Origin: Variovorax paradoxus_P
GTDB taxonomy: Bacteria > Pseudomonadota > Gammaproteobacteria > Burkholderiales > Burkholderiaceae_C
NCBI RefSeq assembly: GCF_050627025.1
Contig: NZ_CP192472.1
Strand: one strand, 5' to 3'
DNA: 64,000 nucleotides
The notes under the pieces were generated by a model, which saw nothing but the letters and a program-made list of their open reading frames with translations, searched no databases and had not been told where the DNA came from. The position numbers and the translations under genes are program-made. How positions within the stretch are numbered: the stretch's first letter is position 1; the number at the start of each line of letters is the position of its first letter. Below are positions 15,422 through 23,956 of this stretch, piece by piece.

Positions 15422-15898
15422 ATGGCTGAGCAACCTTCTGAAACACATCGCTTCGTCGATGACTACCTGCCCGCACTGCTGGCGCAAGCCAGCCAACTGA
15501 TCTCCTCGGAGTTCCACGAGGTGGCGCGTCAGCAAGGCTTCTCGGTTTCCGAGTGGCGGGTCATGGCATCGCTCGCCGGCAGCGAACCCATCAGCATTGG
15601 CCAGCTTGCGCAGGTCACGGTGACCAAGCAGCCCACCGTGACCCGCCTGCTAGACCGCATGGAAGCACGCGGGCAGGTCGAGCGGCTGCCCCATGAGAGT
15701 GATCGCCGCATCACGCTGGTGCGCATCACGCGCAAGGGACTGAAGGCGGTGGAGCACCTGATGGAACTCGCGCGCGACCACGAACGGCGCGTGCTCGAAC
15801 CCTTCGGTCTGCGGCGCGCCGAAGAACTGAAGCAAACCCTTCGGCAGATGATCGACCTGCACGTGCATGTGCCGCTCGAGGAGCCGGAGGAAGACTAA
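15422..15898 (+). CDS. iadR: MarR-family transcriptional regulator of the aromatic/auxin degradation locus
   Basis: A 158-residue winged-helix MarR regulator. The recognition helix region is ISIGQLAQVTVTKQPTVTRL and the wing ends with RRITLVRITRKG. It is transcribed away from the iorA-led operon from an overlapping promoter region, the usual arrangement for a MarR repressor relieved by the pathway substrate. In the Variovorax iad locus the divergent MarR binds indole-3-acetate, so I assign iadR tentatively. A GAGG ribosome site is upstream of the ATG. The stop overlaps by two bases the stop of the convergent quinone-reductase gene. Confidence 0.88.
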   Translation: MAEQPSETHRFVDDYLPALLAQASQLISSEFHEVARQQGFSVSEWRVMASLAGSEPISIGQLAQVTVTKQPTVTRLLDRMEARGQVERLPHESDRRITLVRITRKGLKAVEHLMELARDHERRVLEPFGLRRAEELKQTLRQMIDLHVHVPLEEPEED

Positions 15899-16773
15899 GG
15901 AACGAGCACTGCGCGGCCGCGGTGGCCGCGCTGCGCAATCCATTCGAGTGCAATGGCAGCGTCTGCGAGCGCAAAGCTTCGCACGTCGAGGTTCAGCCGG
16001 CCATCGGCCAGCCGGGCGAGCAGGCCAGGCACCGCAGCACGGCCGGCAGGCTCGCGCCGGAACATGTTGAGCGGCAGCAATGCCACGTCCCGCTGCAGAA
16101 AGTGGGCGATGTCGAGTTGAAGGCTTGGGCCCGCGGTGTAGCCGATGAGCACCGCGCGGCCGCCCGGCCGTACAGCGGGCAGCACCGTCGAGAGAACGCT
16201 GCCTCCCACTGTGTCCACCAAGAGGTCTGCACTTGCCGTGGGCGGAGGCTCTGCATCCGGATTTACCGCGGCCACGGCGCAACCGGCCTCGCGCGCCAAT
16301 TGCACCACCAGCGAGCCTACGGCGCCGCTCGCGCCAGTGACCAGCACCTGTTCTCCAGGCTGCAGCCTGGCGACTTCATGCAATGCCACCCACGCCGATG
16401 TAGTGGGAGAAAAGAACGCAGCACCAAGAGGCATCGGCAATGCGTCGGGCAGTATGCCCAGCGCTTCGTCGGGCGCATCGATCAGCTCGCACCAGGTGCC
16501 ATCGAACAAGGTACCCAGCCCACTGCCGCGCAACCACACACGTTGACCGGCAGCGTAGCGCCCGCTCGCAACCACGATGCCCGCGGCCTCCACGCCTGGC
16601 GTATAGGGCAGCGGTGGATGCCGCAGGAAACTGCCGCGCCACACGGTGCGATCGATGTGGCCGACCGTGGCGGCCTGCATGCGGACGATGGTGCGGCCGG
16701 GTCTGTGCACCGGGTCGGGCACCTCTTCCAGCAACGGCACTGCATCGAAGCCGTGGATGCGAACGGCCTTCAT
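15895..16773 (-). CDS. Zinc-binding-type alcohol dehydrogenase / NADPH:quinone reductase family protein
   Basis: A 292-residue MDR-superfamily oxidoreductase. The N-terminal GroES-like domain has YTPGVEAAGIVVASG, and the Rossmann domain has VTGASGAVGSLVVQLA. No zinc-ligand cluster is evident, as in the quinone-reductase branch, and it is shorter than the usual 320-340 residues. The ATG overlaps the stop of the alpha/beta-hydrolase gene by four bases, so it is the last gene of a four-gene leftward operon. It probably reduces a quinone or enoyl intermediate with NADPH; the substrate is unknown. Confidence 0.88.
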   Translation of the reverse strand: MKAVRIHGFDAVPLLEEVPDPVHRPGRTIVRMQAATVGHIDRTVWRGSFLRHPPLPYTPGVEAAGIVVASGRYAAGQRVWLRGSGLGTLFDGTWCELIDAPDEALGILPDALPMPLGAAFFSPTTSAWVALHEVARLQPGEQVLVTGASGAVGSLVVQLAREAGCAVAAVNPDAEPPPTASADLLVDTVGGSVLSTVLPAVRPGGRAVLIGYTAGPSLQLDIAHFLQRDVALLPLNMFRREPAGRAAVPGLLARLADGRLNLDVRSFALADAAIALEWIAQRGHRGRAVLVP

Positions 16774-17570
16774 GGAAGGGTCGAGAGAAAGTCGAGCACC
16801 GTACGTGCGAAGGCCTCGGGCATCTGGTCGGGCAAGGGAACCATGCCGCCTTCGATGTCGACGATGCGCGCTTGCGGAAGGTGGTGCTGCAGCTCTGCCG
16901 CATGCGGCGCAGCGAACGGATCGTGGGTTGCGCGGATGATGAGTGCGGGTTGCGTCACGCACGCAATACGGTCTTCCATGCGGTATGAGGCAACGGCGCG
17001 GTGGCCCTCTTCAACCCGATGACCTACCTTGAGCGCATCGAGCACGAAGGCTTCGAGCAGATCGGGCCGTCCGTCCGGATAGAAGGCTTGTCGCTTCTGC
17101 CACAGTGCCGTGAGGTGGCTTCCATCTTCGCTAGGCGCAACTTCGTCAATGGGCGGCCGCTGTGCCCGCGCCCGGCGAAAGGCTTCGTCGGTGAACGGCG
17201 CGGACGACAGCACCAGGCTGCGCACGCGATCAGTAAAGGCCGACGCCAGTTCGATGGCGACTACCCCGCCGGTGTGGTGGCCAACGACATCGGCACGCGC
17301 GATACGCAGCGAATCGAGCAGTTCGCACGCCACGCGCGCCCATTGTTCGATGCTCGCCGGCACGCCGCCGTCAGCGGAATCGCCGAAGCCCGCGGTGTCC
17401 ATCGCGATGGCCCGGTACCGCGCTCCAATCAGTGGAAGCACGGCGCGATATTCGGCCCAGCTACGCGGTGACTGATGCAGCAGCAGCACGGCCGGCGCAT
17501 CTGCATCGCCGCACGCCGCGTAGTGCACCTGCCCCACCGACAGATCGGCAAAGGCGCGGCGAACGGTCAT
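16770..17570 (-). CDS. Alpha/beta-fold hydrolase with His in place of the nucleophile
   Basis: A 266-residue alpha/beta-hydrolase-fold protein. The oxyanion region LLLHQSPRSW and the MDTAGFGDS strand are typical. The nucleophile elbow reads G-H-H-T-G (residues 97-101), so His99 stands where Ser or Asp is expected. The acid/His end (RATHDPFAAP) is present. Both ends overlap neighbours by four bases (ATGA), showing a tightly coupled operon. It may cleave an ester, thioester or C-C bond in the aromatic pathway, or be a non-classical member of the fold. A longer start at 17600 is unnecessary. Confidence 0.88.
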   Translation of the reverse strand: MTVRRAFADLSVGQVHYAACGDADAPAVLLLHQSPRSWAEYRAVLPLIGARYRAIAMDTAGFGDSADGGVPASIEQWARVACELLDSLRIARADVVGHHTGGVVAIELASAFTDRVRSLVLSSAPFTDEAFRRARAQRPPIDEVAPSEDGSHLTALWQKRQAFYPDGRPDLLEAFVLDALKVGHRVEEGHRAVASYRMEDRIACVTQPALIIRATHDPFAAPHAAELQHHLPQARIVDIEGGMVPLPDQMPEAFARTVLDFLSTLP

Positions 17571-18574
17571 GACAGCGTCTCGTCGGCCGGTGCGCGCCAC
17601 AGACCCGCATGCTTCAGTTCGCCGAGCGTGCGCGAGAGCACGTCGCGACGGTAGGCAGCGGTGTCCCGGCCTTCGTAGCTATAGAAGCCGCTGCCGGTCT
17701 TGAGACCGAGCCGCCCTTCTTCCACCATGCGATCGACGATGGCCGGCGCGGTGTAGCGCCCCTTGTCGATGGAGGCCGACATTTCGCGGCTGGCATGGTG
17801 CAGGATGTCGCAGCCACCGAAATCGATGAATTCGACCACGCCGAGCGCGGCGAAGCGCAGGCCCAGGCCATAGCGCGTGGCCTTGTCGATCTCCTCGGCT
17901 GTGGCAGCACCCTCCTCGATCATGCGGGCCGCCTCGTTCATTACCAGCGCCTGCAGGCGCGGCACGATGTAGCCGGGCGATGCACCGCAGACCACGGGCA
18001 GCTTGCCGATCTCTTCCATCAGCGACTTGGTGCGCGCGAGAACCGCCGCATCGGTGCCGGAGTGGCAACTGAGTTCGACCACAGGAATCACATAGGCCGG
18101 GTTGAGCCAGTGCATATTGAGAAAGCGGCCAGGCAGGCGCACCAGTGCCGCGAGCTGCGTTACGAGGATGCTGCTGGTGGTGGAGGTAAGGATCGCGTTA
18201 TCGCGGCAATGGCGGTTGATCTGTTCGAACGCCTCGCGCTTGGCTTCCAGGGTTTCGGGCACGCCTTCGAACACCAGCTCTGCGGCGGCCAACGCCTCCG
18301 GCGCAGCGGCGGCGTCGATCAAGCTCACCCGTTCGGCGATGGGTCCGATCTGCTTCGCATCGATCACGCCGAGCTGCGCAAGCCCTGCAAGGCTTGCCTG
18401 GATTTCGGCCGTGGCTTCGTCTTTCAGGCGCTGCCAGGCTTCATCGGAACGCGGGCGCAAATCGATGAGCGAAATACGGTGGCCTGCATAGGCGAACGCA
18501 ATCGCGATGCCGCGCCCCATGCGGCCGGCGCCTACGGCTGCGAAGCGGGGCAAAGCCGAGCTTTCATTCGCCAT
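17567..18574 (-). CDS. 3-hydroxyacyl-CoA dehydrogenase family protein
   Basis: A 335-residue NAD-dependent dehydrogenase of the 3HCDH type. The dinucleotide motif GAGRMG is at residues 15-20, and VFEGVPETLEAKREAF is typical. The catalytic region reads STTSSI...NMHWLNPAY, with the conserved His and Asn. The C-terminal helical domain has YGLGLRFAALG and ends with KTGSGFYSYEG. It would interconvert a beta-hydroxy and beta-keto acyl-CoA or a related hydroxy acid. It overlaps the octopine-dehydrogenase-like gene by 11 bases and the hydrolase gene by 4. Confidence 0.9.
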   Translation of the reverse strand: MANESSALPRFAAVGAGRMGRGIAIAFAYAGHRISLIDLRPRSDEAWQRLKDEATAEIQASLAGLAQLGVIDAKQIGPIAERVSLIDAAAAPEALAAAELVFEGVPETLEAKREAFEQINRHCRDNAILTSTTSSILVTQLAALVRLPGRFLNMHWLNPAYVIPVVELSCHSGTDAAVLARTKSLMEEIGKLPVVCGASPGYIVPRLQALVMNEAARMIEEGAATAEEIDKATRYGLGLRFAALGVVEFIDFGGCDILHHASREMSASIDKGRYTAPAIVDRMVEEGRLGLKTGSGFYSYEGRDTAAYRRDVLSRTLGELKHAGLWRAPADETLS

Positions 18575-19637
18575 CGTGCAGCCTTTGCTTGAGCTGCGCC
18601 GCGCTCAGGCCGGCGAGGCCCAGGCTTTCGAAAGTGCGGGGGCCTTGGCGCAGGTCGCGGCCAAGAAAACCGCCGACGATGGCAAGCAGCCCGTGTGCGA
18701 TGGGTGCGTCCACACCCGCATGGCGCGCGGCGGATGCCAGGAAGGCAAGCCCGAGCTCGGTGTCTTCCGTGATGTAGCGGTGCGTGTGCAGGTCGATGTT
18801 CTCGCGCCAGTCGCCGGATTTGACGAGCTGCTTGTGCGCATCGCCATACATCCACTGGTCGTTGTTGTAGTGATCCGCCAGCGGATAGTGCGGCGCACCG
18901 TGGCCGAAGGCTTCGCGCACGGCCATGCGCTCGCGGTCGAGCCGGTCGGTCACGTCACGCACCGCACGCTGGGTGCCTTCGTTGTGGATATCCCAGCGCT
19001 CGAAGTGCTGCAGCGGCGCGGCGTTCATCACCATGAGCGGCGGATGAATGACCGGGCCCGCGTTCATGAGCGCGCCCGACAGCGCGTCGCCGCAGCCATG
19101 CACGGCAGGATAGGCCCTGCGGATCACCTCGATCGCCTCGGCTTCCTTGCGGGCGGGGTAGACGCCGGTCGGCAGGCGGATGGCGCGAATGGTGACGTTC
19201 ACTTCGCGCTCACCGTGTTTGCGCGCCAGGTATGGCAGGGTGCCGGTTTCGGCCCACGCAGCATCGGCCCTGCTGCCCGCCTCTTTCACCGTTCGTGCCA
19301 TCACGTAGCTGCCGAAGGTACCGGGCGGCAAAAAGACAACCTGCCCGTCGACGAGGTGCGGCGCCATGGCAAGTGCGATGTCGTGCTGTGCGATGGCGGG
19401 CGTGGGCAGAACGATCAGCTCGGCGCCCTTCAGCGCCGCGGCGATGTCGGCTGTGGCAAGGGCGAGCGGCACTTCGCGCGTGCCATCTGCGTCTTTCAGC
19501 GTGATGGCCCCAGCTTGCACAACCGCCTCGAGCGCGGCGGCATCGCGGCGCCACAGGCGCACCTCATGGCCGGCTTCGGAAAGATCCGCGGCAGCCGCGT
19601 AGGCGCCGTGACCACCACCAAGAATCGCAATTTTCAT
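18564..19637 (-). CDS. NAD/NADP octopine/nopaline dehydrogenase family protein
   Basis: A 357-residue protein with an N-terminal Rossmann fold (GGGHGA at 7-12) and a C-terminal octopine-dehydrogenase-type domain (DIHNEGTQRAVRDV, HYNNDQWMYGD). Family members oxidise opines or 2-hydroxy/amino acids with NAD(P). First gene of the operon running to 15895; a promoter candidate lies about 70 bases upstream. No Shine-Dalgarno sequence is visible before the ATG. Opines are plant-tumour compounds, but many family members in soil bacteria act on other substrates, so the function is open. Confidence 0.88.
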   Translation of the reverse strand: MKIAILGGGHGAYAAAADLSEAGHEVRLWRRDAAALEAVVQAGAITLKDADGTREVPLALATADIAAALKGAELIVLPTPAIAQHDIALAMAPHLVDGQVVFLPPGTFGSYVMARTVKEAGSRADAAWAETGTLPYLARKHGEREVNVTIRAIRLPTGVYPARKEAEAIEVIRRAYPAVHGCGDALSGALMNAGPVIHPPLMVMNAAPLQHFERWDIHNEGTQRAVRDVTDRLDRERMAVREAFGHGAPHYPLADHYNNDQWMYGDAHKQLVKSGDWRENIDLHTHRYITEDTELGLAFLASAARHAGVDAPIAHGLLAIVGGFLGRDLRQGPRTFESLGLAGLSAAQLKQRLHDGE

Positions 19638-19708
19638 ATTCGGAATTTGAAAAGCAGATGTCGATGAACCGGCAGCCGCGGTACGGACCGGGGAAGCAAT
19701 GCCTTATT

Positions 19709-19737
19709 ACATTACTTTTCATCTGTTCATGTGTCAA
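19709..19737 (-). promoter_or_regulatory. Candidate promoter of the octopine-dehydrogenase-like operon
   Basis: On the minus strand a perfect TTGACA (19732-19737) is followed after 17 bases by TAATGT (19709-19714), a weak -10. The AT-rich patch contrasts with the surrounding GC-rich sequence. It would give a leader of about 65 bases. Confidence 0.45.
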
Positions 19738-19779
19738 TCAAATTCCGGGCAGATCGCCTCCACGAAAACCCTCAAGCAA

Positions 19780-19811
19780 AAAGCCCGCGATTCTTGCGAA
19801 GCGCGGGCTTT
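19780..19811 (-). terminator. Rho-independent terminator of the DEAD-box helicase gene
   Basis: A ten-base-pair stem, AAAGCCCGCG (19780-19789) with CGCGGGCTTT (19802-19811), and a 12-base loop. On the minus strand it is followed by a run of T. It lies about 40 bases past the helicase stop. Confidence 0.85.
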
Positions 19812-19851
19812 CTTTTGGGGCAAAGCGGCCGGTCGACCGCTCTGAAATGGA

Positions 19852-21774
19852 TCAGCGCGTGGGCTTGAACGCACGCTTTTGTGCGTCGCGGGGCACAAAG
19901 ACCTTGCCCGGACCGCCATGGCCTGCGCCATTGCCGCGCGGAGCAAAACCTTCGCGGGGTGCAAAGCCTTCGCGCGGAGCGAAACCGCCGTCACCGCGGC
20001 CACCGCCGTGATGGCCCTGGCCATGGCCGCCGCGCGGTGCGCTGTCGCCCCAGCCCGGCTTGCGGCCGTAGCCACCGCCGTTGCCGCCGTCATCGCGGCC
20101 GCCGCCGAAGCCGGCGTTGTTGCCGCCCTGGAAGCCGCGCGGGCCTTGGCCTTGGGCCGGGCCGCGCGAGTTGCGGTCGTTGAAGCCGCTGGCGCCGGCA
20201 TAGCCACCGCCGTTGTTGCCGCGGTAGCCACCGCCGCCGCCTGCGCCGCCATTGCCGAACTTGCGATCACGCGACTGGTTGTCGCCACGGCCGCCGCGGT
20301 ACTCGCCCATTGGCGGGCGCGATTGCGGCATGCGCTGTTGCGGCTCGAGGCCGGCGACCACTTCGGCCTTGAACTGCTGGCGGCTGTATTGCTCGATGTC
20401 CATGATCTTGCGGCGATCGCGGAACTCGGCAAACGTAATGGCCAGGCCATCGCGGCCTGCACGGCCGGTGCGGCCGATGCGGTGGGTGTAGTCCTCGGCC
20501 TTCATCGGCAGGCCGAAGTTGAAGACGTGGGTGATCGTGGGCACGTCGATGCCGCGGGCGGCAACGTCGGTGGCCACCAGGATCTGCACCTGGCCCTGGC
20601 GCAGTGCCATCAGGCGGCGATTGCGCAGGCCCTGGCTCAGGGCGCCGTGCAGCGCCACGGCGCTGAAACCTTCTTGCTGCAGGTCGTTGGCGAGGCCGTC
20701 GCATTCGACTTGCGTGCTCGCAAACACGATGGCCTGGTTGATGCTGGTGTCGCGCAGCCAGTGGTCGAGCAGCTTGCGCTTGTGCTGGCTGTTGTCAGCC
20801 CAGTACAGCGACTGCTTGATGTTGGCGTGCTTTTCTTGCGGGCTGTCGATGGTGATGCGCTGCGGCTCGCGCATCACGCGCTGGGCCAGCTGCTGGATGC
20901 GCGGCGCGAAGGTGGCGCTGAACATCATGGTCTGCTGGCGCTCGATCGTGAGCTGGTTGACTTCGGCCAGATCGTCCGAGAAGCCGAGGTCGAGCATGCG
21001 GTCGGCTTCGTCGACCACCAGGAACTTGACCTTGTCGAGCTTGAGCTGCGACGAGCGCTGCAGGTCGAGCAGGCGGCCGGGGGTGGCAACCACGAGGTCG
21101 GCGTTCTGAAGCTTGGCGATCTGCAGCTGGTAAGGCATGCCGCCCACCACGTTGGCAACGCGCAGGCCGCGGCAATGGCGAACCAGTTCGATGGCATCGT
21201 GCGCAACCTGCTGCGCGAGTTCGCGCGTGGGGCACAGGATGAGAGCGCCGGGGGTGGCAGCCTTGAAATGGCGGGCGTTGGTCGGATCCTTGCGCTTCGG
21301 CTTCTTGGGCACGGCTTCACCGCGGGCGGCGGCTTCGGCGGCCAGGCGCTGGAACTCGGCCTTGGCTTCGGCTTCGGCTTCGGCCTGGCGCTTGAGCAAC
21401 GTGTGCAGCACGGGAAGCAGGAAGGCAGCGGTCTTGCCCGAACCGGTCTGGCTCGAAACCATCAGGTCGACAAAACGGGCCTTGCCGTCCTGGCCGGCTT
21501 CACCGGCCATGGCAAGCGGAATCACCTTGTCTTGCACGGTGGTGGGCTGGGTAAAACCCAGGTCAGCCACGGCGGCGATCAGTTCCGGCGCGAGGCCGAG
21601 CTTGATGAAACCGTTGGGAACACGGGCTTCTTCGGCCGCGGCCGCTTCGGGAGCGGCGTCGAGCGCATCGAGAATCGGCGCTTCGGACATGGTGTCCGCG
21701 GCAGCGACAAATTCGTTGTTATTGGTGGATTGCACAGGCGCGAACTCGCCCTGCGCTTCAAAAGCGTCGGTCAT
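19852..21774 (-). CDS. DEAD-box ATP-dependent RNA helicase (RhlE-like) with Gly/Arg-rich tail
   Basis: A 640-residue RNA helicase. The Q-motif region (GFTQPTTVQ), motif I SSQTGSGKT, PTRELAQQ, TPGRL, DEADRMLD, SAT and HRIGRTGRAG are all present. A charged insert rich in Ala/Glu/Lys separates motif I from Ia. The last 140 residues are a low-complexity Gly/Arg/Asn tail for RNA binding, with a GFAPRE unit repeated in tandem. Such enzymes remodel RNA and ribosome assembly, often in the cold. The ATG at 21774 is chosen; an open extension to 21858 has no ribosome site. A terminator follows the stop. Confidence 0.93.
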   Translation of the reverse strand: MTDAFEAQGEFAPVQSTNNNEFVAAADTMSEAPILDALDAAPEAAAAEEARVPNGFIKLGLAPELIAAVADLGFTQPTTVQDKVIPLAMAGEAGQDGKARFVDLMVSSQTGSGKTAAFLLPVLHTLLKRQAEAEAEAKAEFQRLAAEAAARGEAVPKKPKRKDPTNARHFKAATPGALILCPTRELAQQVAHDAIELVRHCRGLRVANVVGGMPYQLQIAKLQNADLVVATPGRLLDLQRSSQLKLDKVKFLVVDEADRMLDLGFSDDLAEVNQLTIERQQTMMFSATFAPRIQQLAQRVMREPQRITIDSPQEKHANIKQSLYWADNSQHKRKLLDHWLRDTSINQAIVFASTQVECDGLANDLQQEGFSAVALHGALSQGLRNRRLMALRQGQVQILVATDVAARGIDVPTITHVFNFGLPMKAEDYTHRIGRTGRAGRDGLAITFAEFRDRRKIMDIEQYSRQQFKAEVVAGLEPQQRMPQSRPPMGEYRGGRGDNQSRDRKFGNGGAGGGGGYRGNNGGGYAGASGFNDRNSRGPAQGQGPRGFQGGNNAGFGGGRDDGGNGGGYGRKPGWGDSAPRGGHGQGHHGGGRGDGGFAPREGFAPREGFAPRGNGAGHGGPGKVFVPRDAQKRAFKPTR

Positions 21775-21978
21775 GTAAATATCAATCTCAAACGCGAGCG
21801 CTGCCGTAGGCGGCGCCCCGTTGGTGGTTAAAAACATCAACCATCCAACGACGTTCAACTTCTGGCTTTCGCCGGAGGCTGCGGCCCTTTTTGATCAGCG
21901 AATGTGACCGGGCGCGGTGTGCAAGATAGGGAGATGCAAGAGACGCTGACCGGAAAGCCCGAATCAGCGAAGCCCTAG

Positions 21979-21987
21979 ATTATGACA
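21979..21987 (-). promoter_or_regulatory. Candidate extended -10 promoter of the helicase gene
   Basis: The minus strand reads TGTCATAAT, an extended -10 element (TG-N plus CATAAT, five of six), with no good -35. It predicts a leader of about 200 bases before the helicase ATG. The rest of the 235-base gap (21775-22009) holds no other gene that I can see. Confidence 0.4.
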
Positions 21988-22009
21988 TGACTCGGGGTTT
22001 TTACCTAAT

Positions 22010-22606
22010 CTAATCCGTCAATTTCAAGAAGGTTTCCCGGTAGTGCGCGAGTTCTTCGATGGATTCGTGCACGTCGGCTAGCGCAGTGTGCGCCTGCTGC
22101 TTCTTGAAGGCGCTGTAGGCGGCAGGTTTCCAGCGCTTGGCCAGCTCCTTGAGGGTGCTGACGTCGAGGTTGCGGTAATGAAAATACGCCTCCAGCCGGG
22201 GCATGAACTTGACCAGGAATCGACGGTCCTGGCCAATGGTGTTGCCGCACATCGGCGACCCGCTGCGCGGAACGTATTTGGCGATGAATTCGAGCAGTTG
22301 CTGCTCGGCCGCGGCCTCATCGAGCGTGGAGGCCTTCACCTTGTCGATCAGGCCGCTTCGGCCGTGCGTGCCCTTGTTCCAGGCATCCATGGCGTCGAGC
22401 ACCGCGTCGCTCTGGTGAATGACCAGCACGGGACCGTCGATGCGGGGCGTGAGATCGGGGCCGGTCACGACCACGGCAATCTCGAGCAGGCGCTCTTTCT
22501 CGGGGTCGAGGCCGCTCATTTCGCAGTCGAGCCAGACCAGGTTCTGGTCGCTTTTCTTCAGGACCGGCGTGGTCGTGACGATCGTGGGGTCAAGGGATTC
22601 GGGCAT
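22010..22606 (-). CDS. orn: Oligoribonuclease
   Basis: A 198-residue DEDDh 3'-5' exoribonuclease that degrades 2-5 nucleotide RNAs and linear di-GMP to mononucleotides. Visible motifs are WLDCEMSGLDP (first Asp and Glu), CGNTIGQDRRF (second Asp) and the final HTALADVHESIEEL (His and last Asp). A 15-20 residue N-terminal extension precedes the usual start of the family. It is divergent from the M48 protease gene with about 60 bases between; no strong ribosome site is seen. Confidence 0.95.
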   Translation of the reverse strand: MPESLDPTIVTTTPVLKKSDQNLVWLDCEMSGLDPEKERLLEIAVVVTGPDLTPRIDGPVLVIHQSDAVLDAMDAWNKGTHGRSGLIDKVKASTLDEAAAEQQLLEFIAKYVPRSGSPMCGNTIGQDRRFLVKFMPRLEAYFHYRNLDVSTLKELAKRWKPAAYSAFKKQQAHTALADVHESIEELAHYRETFLKLTD

Positions 22607-22665
22607 TGCATGATTGTCGTCGAAGGTCTGCGCCGGCTGGGTCCGAGGGCTAAACTCGGCGCTCC

Positions 22666-23925
22666 ATGTCCTATTCGCTCATCTTCACCACTGCCTTCGC
22701 GGCCGCACTGGTCATTGGCCTGCTCGTGAAGTTCTGGCTCGCATCGCGGCAGGTGCGCCATGTCGCCCGGCATCGCAGTGCCGTACCGGCCGCTTTCGAG
22801 CACAAGATCACGCTCGCCGCCCACCAGAAGGCCGCCGACTACACCATTGCCAAGGCGCGTTTCGGCATGGTTGAAATGGCCTGGAGTACGGCGCTGCTGC
22901 TGGGCTGGACGCTGCTGGGCGGGCTGGACGTCCTCAACAAGCTGCTGCTTGCCCTGCTCGGCGGCGGCATGGTGCAGCAGTTGGCCCTGCTGGCGGCCTT
23001 TGCGGCCATCGGCGGGTTGCTCGAACTGCCCTTTACGCTCTGGCAAACCTTCAAGCTCGAAGAGCGCTTCGGCTTCAACAAGATGACGTTCGGCCTCTGG
23101 CTGCGGGACACCGTGGTTTCCACGCTGATCGGCGCGGCCATCGGATTGCCGATTGCGGCGCTGATTCTTTGGATCATGGGCGCCGCCGGCACCACCTGGT
23201 GGCTCTGGGCATGGGTGGCGTGGATGGGCTTCAACCTGCTGCTGATGATCGTCTATCCGATGTTCATCGCACCGCTCTACAACAAGTTCAAGCCGCTCGA
23301 TGACCCCACCGTCAAGGAACGCGTCACTGCGCTGATGGCGCGCTGCGGCTTTCGTGCCAAGGGGCTGTTCGTCATGGACGGCAGCCGGCGCAGCGCACAT
23401 GCGAACGCCTATTTCACCGGCTTTGGTGCGAGCAAGCGAGTGGTGTTCTACGACACGCTGTTGCGCCAGCTGAACGCGGCCGAAATGGAAGCTGTGCTCG
23501 CGCACGAACTCGGACATTTCAAGCACCGCCACATCGTGAAGCGGCTCGTGGCGATGTTCGCATTGAGCCTGGCGGGCTTCGCGCTGCTGGGCTGGGTTTC
23601 GACCCAGGTTTGGTTCTACACGGGCCTGGGCGTGCAGCCCAGCATGGAGGCACCTAACAACGCACTTGCGCTGCTGCTGTTCATGCTTGCCGTGCCGGTG
23701 TTCGGCTTCTTCGTCGCGCCGCTGCCTGCGCGGCTTTCGCGCAAGCACGAGTTCGAGGCTGATGCCTATGCAGTGGCGCAGACCAGCAGCGCCGACCTGT
23801 CGGCCGCGCTGCTCAAGCTCTACCAGGACAACGCGTCGACGCTTACGCCCGACCCGGTGTTCGTCAAGTTCTACTATTCCCACCCTCCGGCCTCCGAGCG
23901 TCTTGCACGCATGGCGGCGGCCTGA
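22666..23925 (+). CDS. M48 family metallopeptidase (Ste24/CAAX protease type)
   Basis: A 419-residue integral-membrane zinc protease. The zinc motif HELGH is in AVLAHELGHFKHRH, with the third ligand Glu in RKHEFEADAYA. Several hydrophobic helices flank the catalytic part, as in Ste24. It cleaves membrane or membrane-associated substrates at the inner membrane. The gene is the first of three rightward genes (protease, pterin dehydratase, rsgA) with short spacers. Confidence 0.93.
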   Translation: MSYSLIFTTAFAAALVIGLLVKFWLASRQVRHVARHRSAVPAAFEHKITLAAHQKAADYTIAKARFGMVEMAWSTALLLGWTLLGGLDVLNKLLLALLGGGMVQQLALLAAFAAIGGLLELPFTLWQTFKLEERFGFNKMTFGLWLRDTVVSTLIGAAIGLPIAALILWIMGAAGTTWWLWAWVAWMGFNLLLMIVYPMFIAPLYNKFKPLDDPTVKERVTALMARCGFRAKGLFVMDGSRRSAHANAYFTGFGASKRVVFYDTLLRQLNAAEMEAVLAHELGHFKHRHIVKRLVAMFALSLAGFALLGWVSTQVWFYTGLGVQPSMEAPNNALALLLFMLAVPVFGFFVAPLPARLSRKHEFEADAYAVAQTSSADLSAALLKLYQDNASTLTPDPVFVKFYYSHPPASERLARMAAA

Positions 23926-23956
23926 ACAACGATATTTTTTCGCGGAAGCCGAGCCA

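Noticed and set aside
19900..20000. Short direct repeats that might suggest a repeat array
   Set aside because: They encode the GFAPRE units of the helicase tail, in frame, so they are coding repeats and not a CRISPR.
19879..21831. A 650-codon plus-strand frame opposite the helicase
   Set aside because: Ala/Val-rich antisense translation of the Gly/Arg tail and core; no motif or ribosome site.
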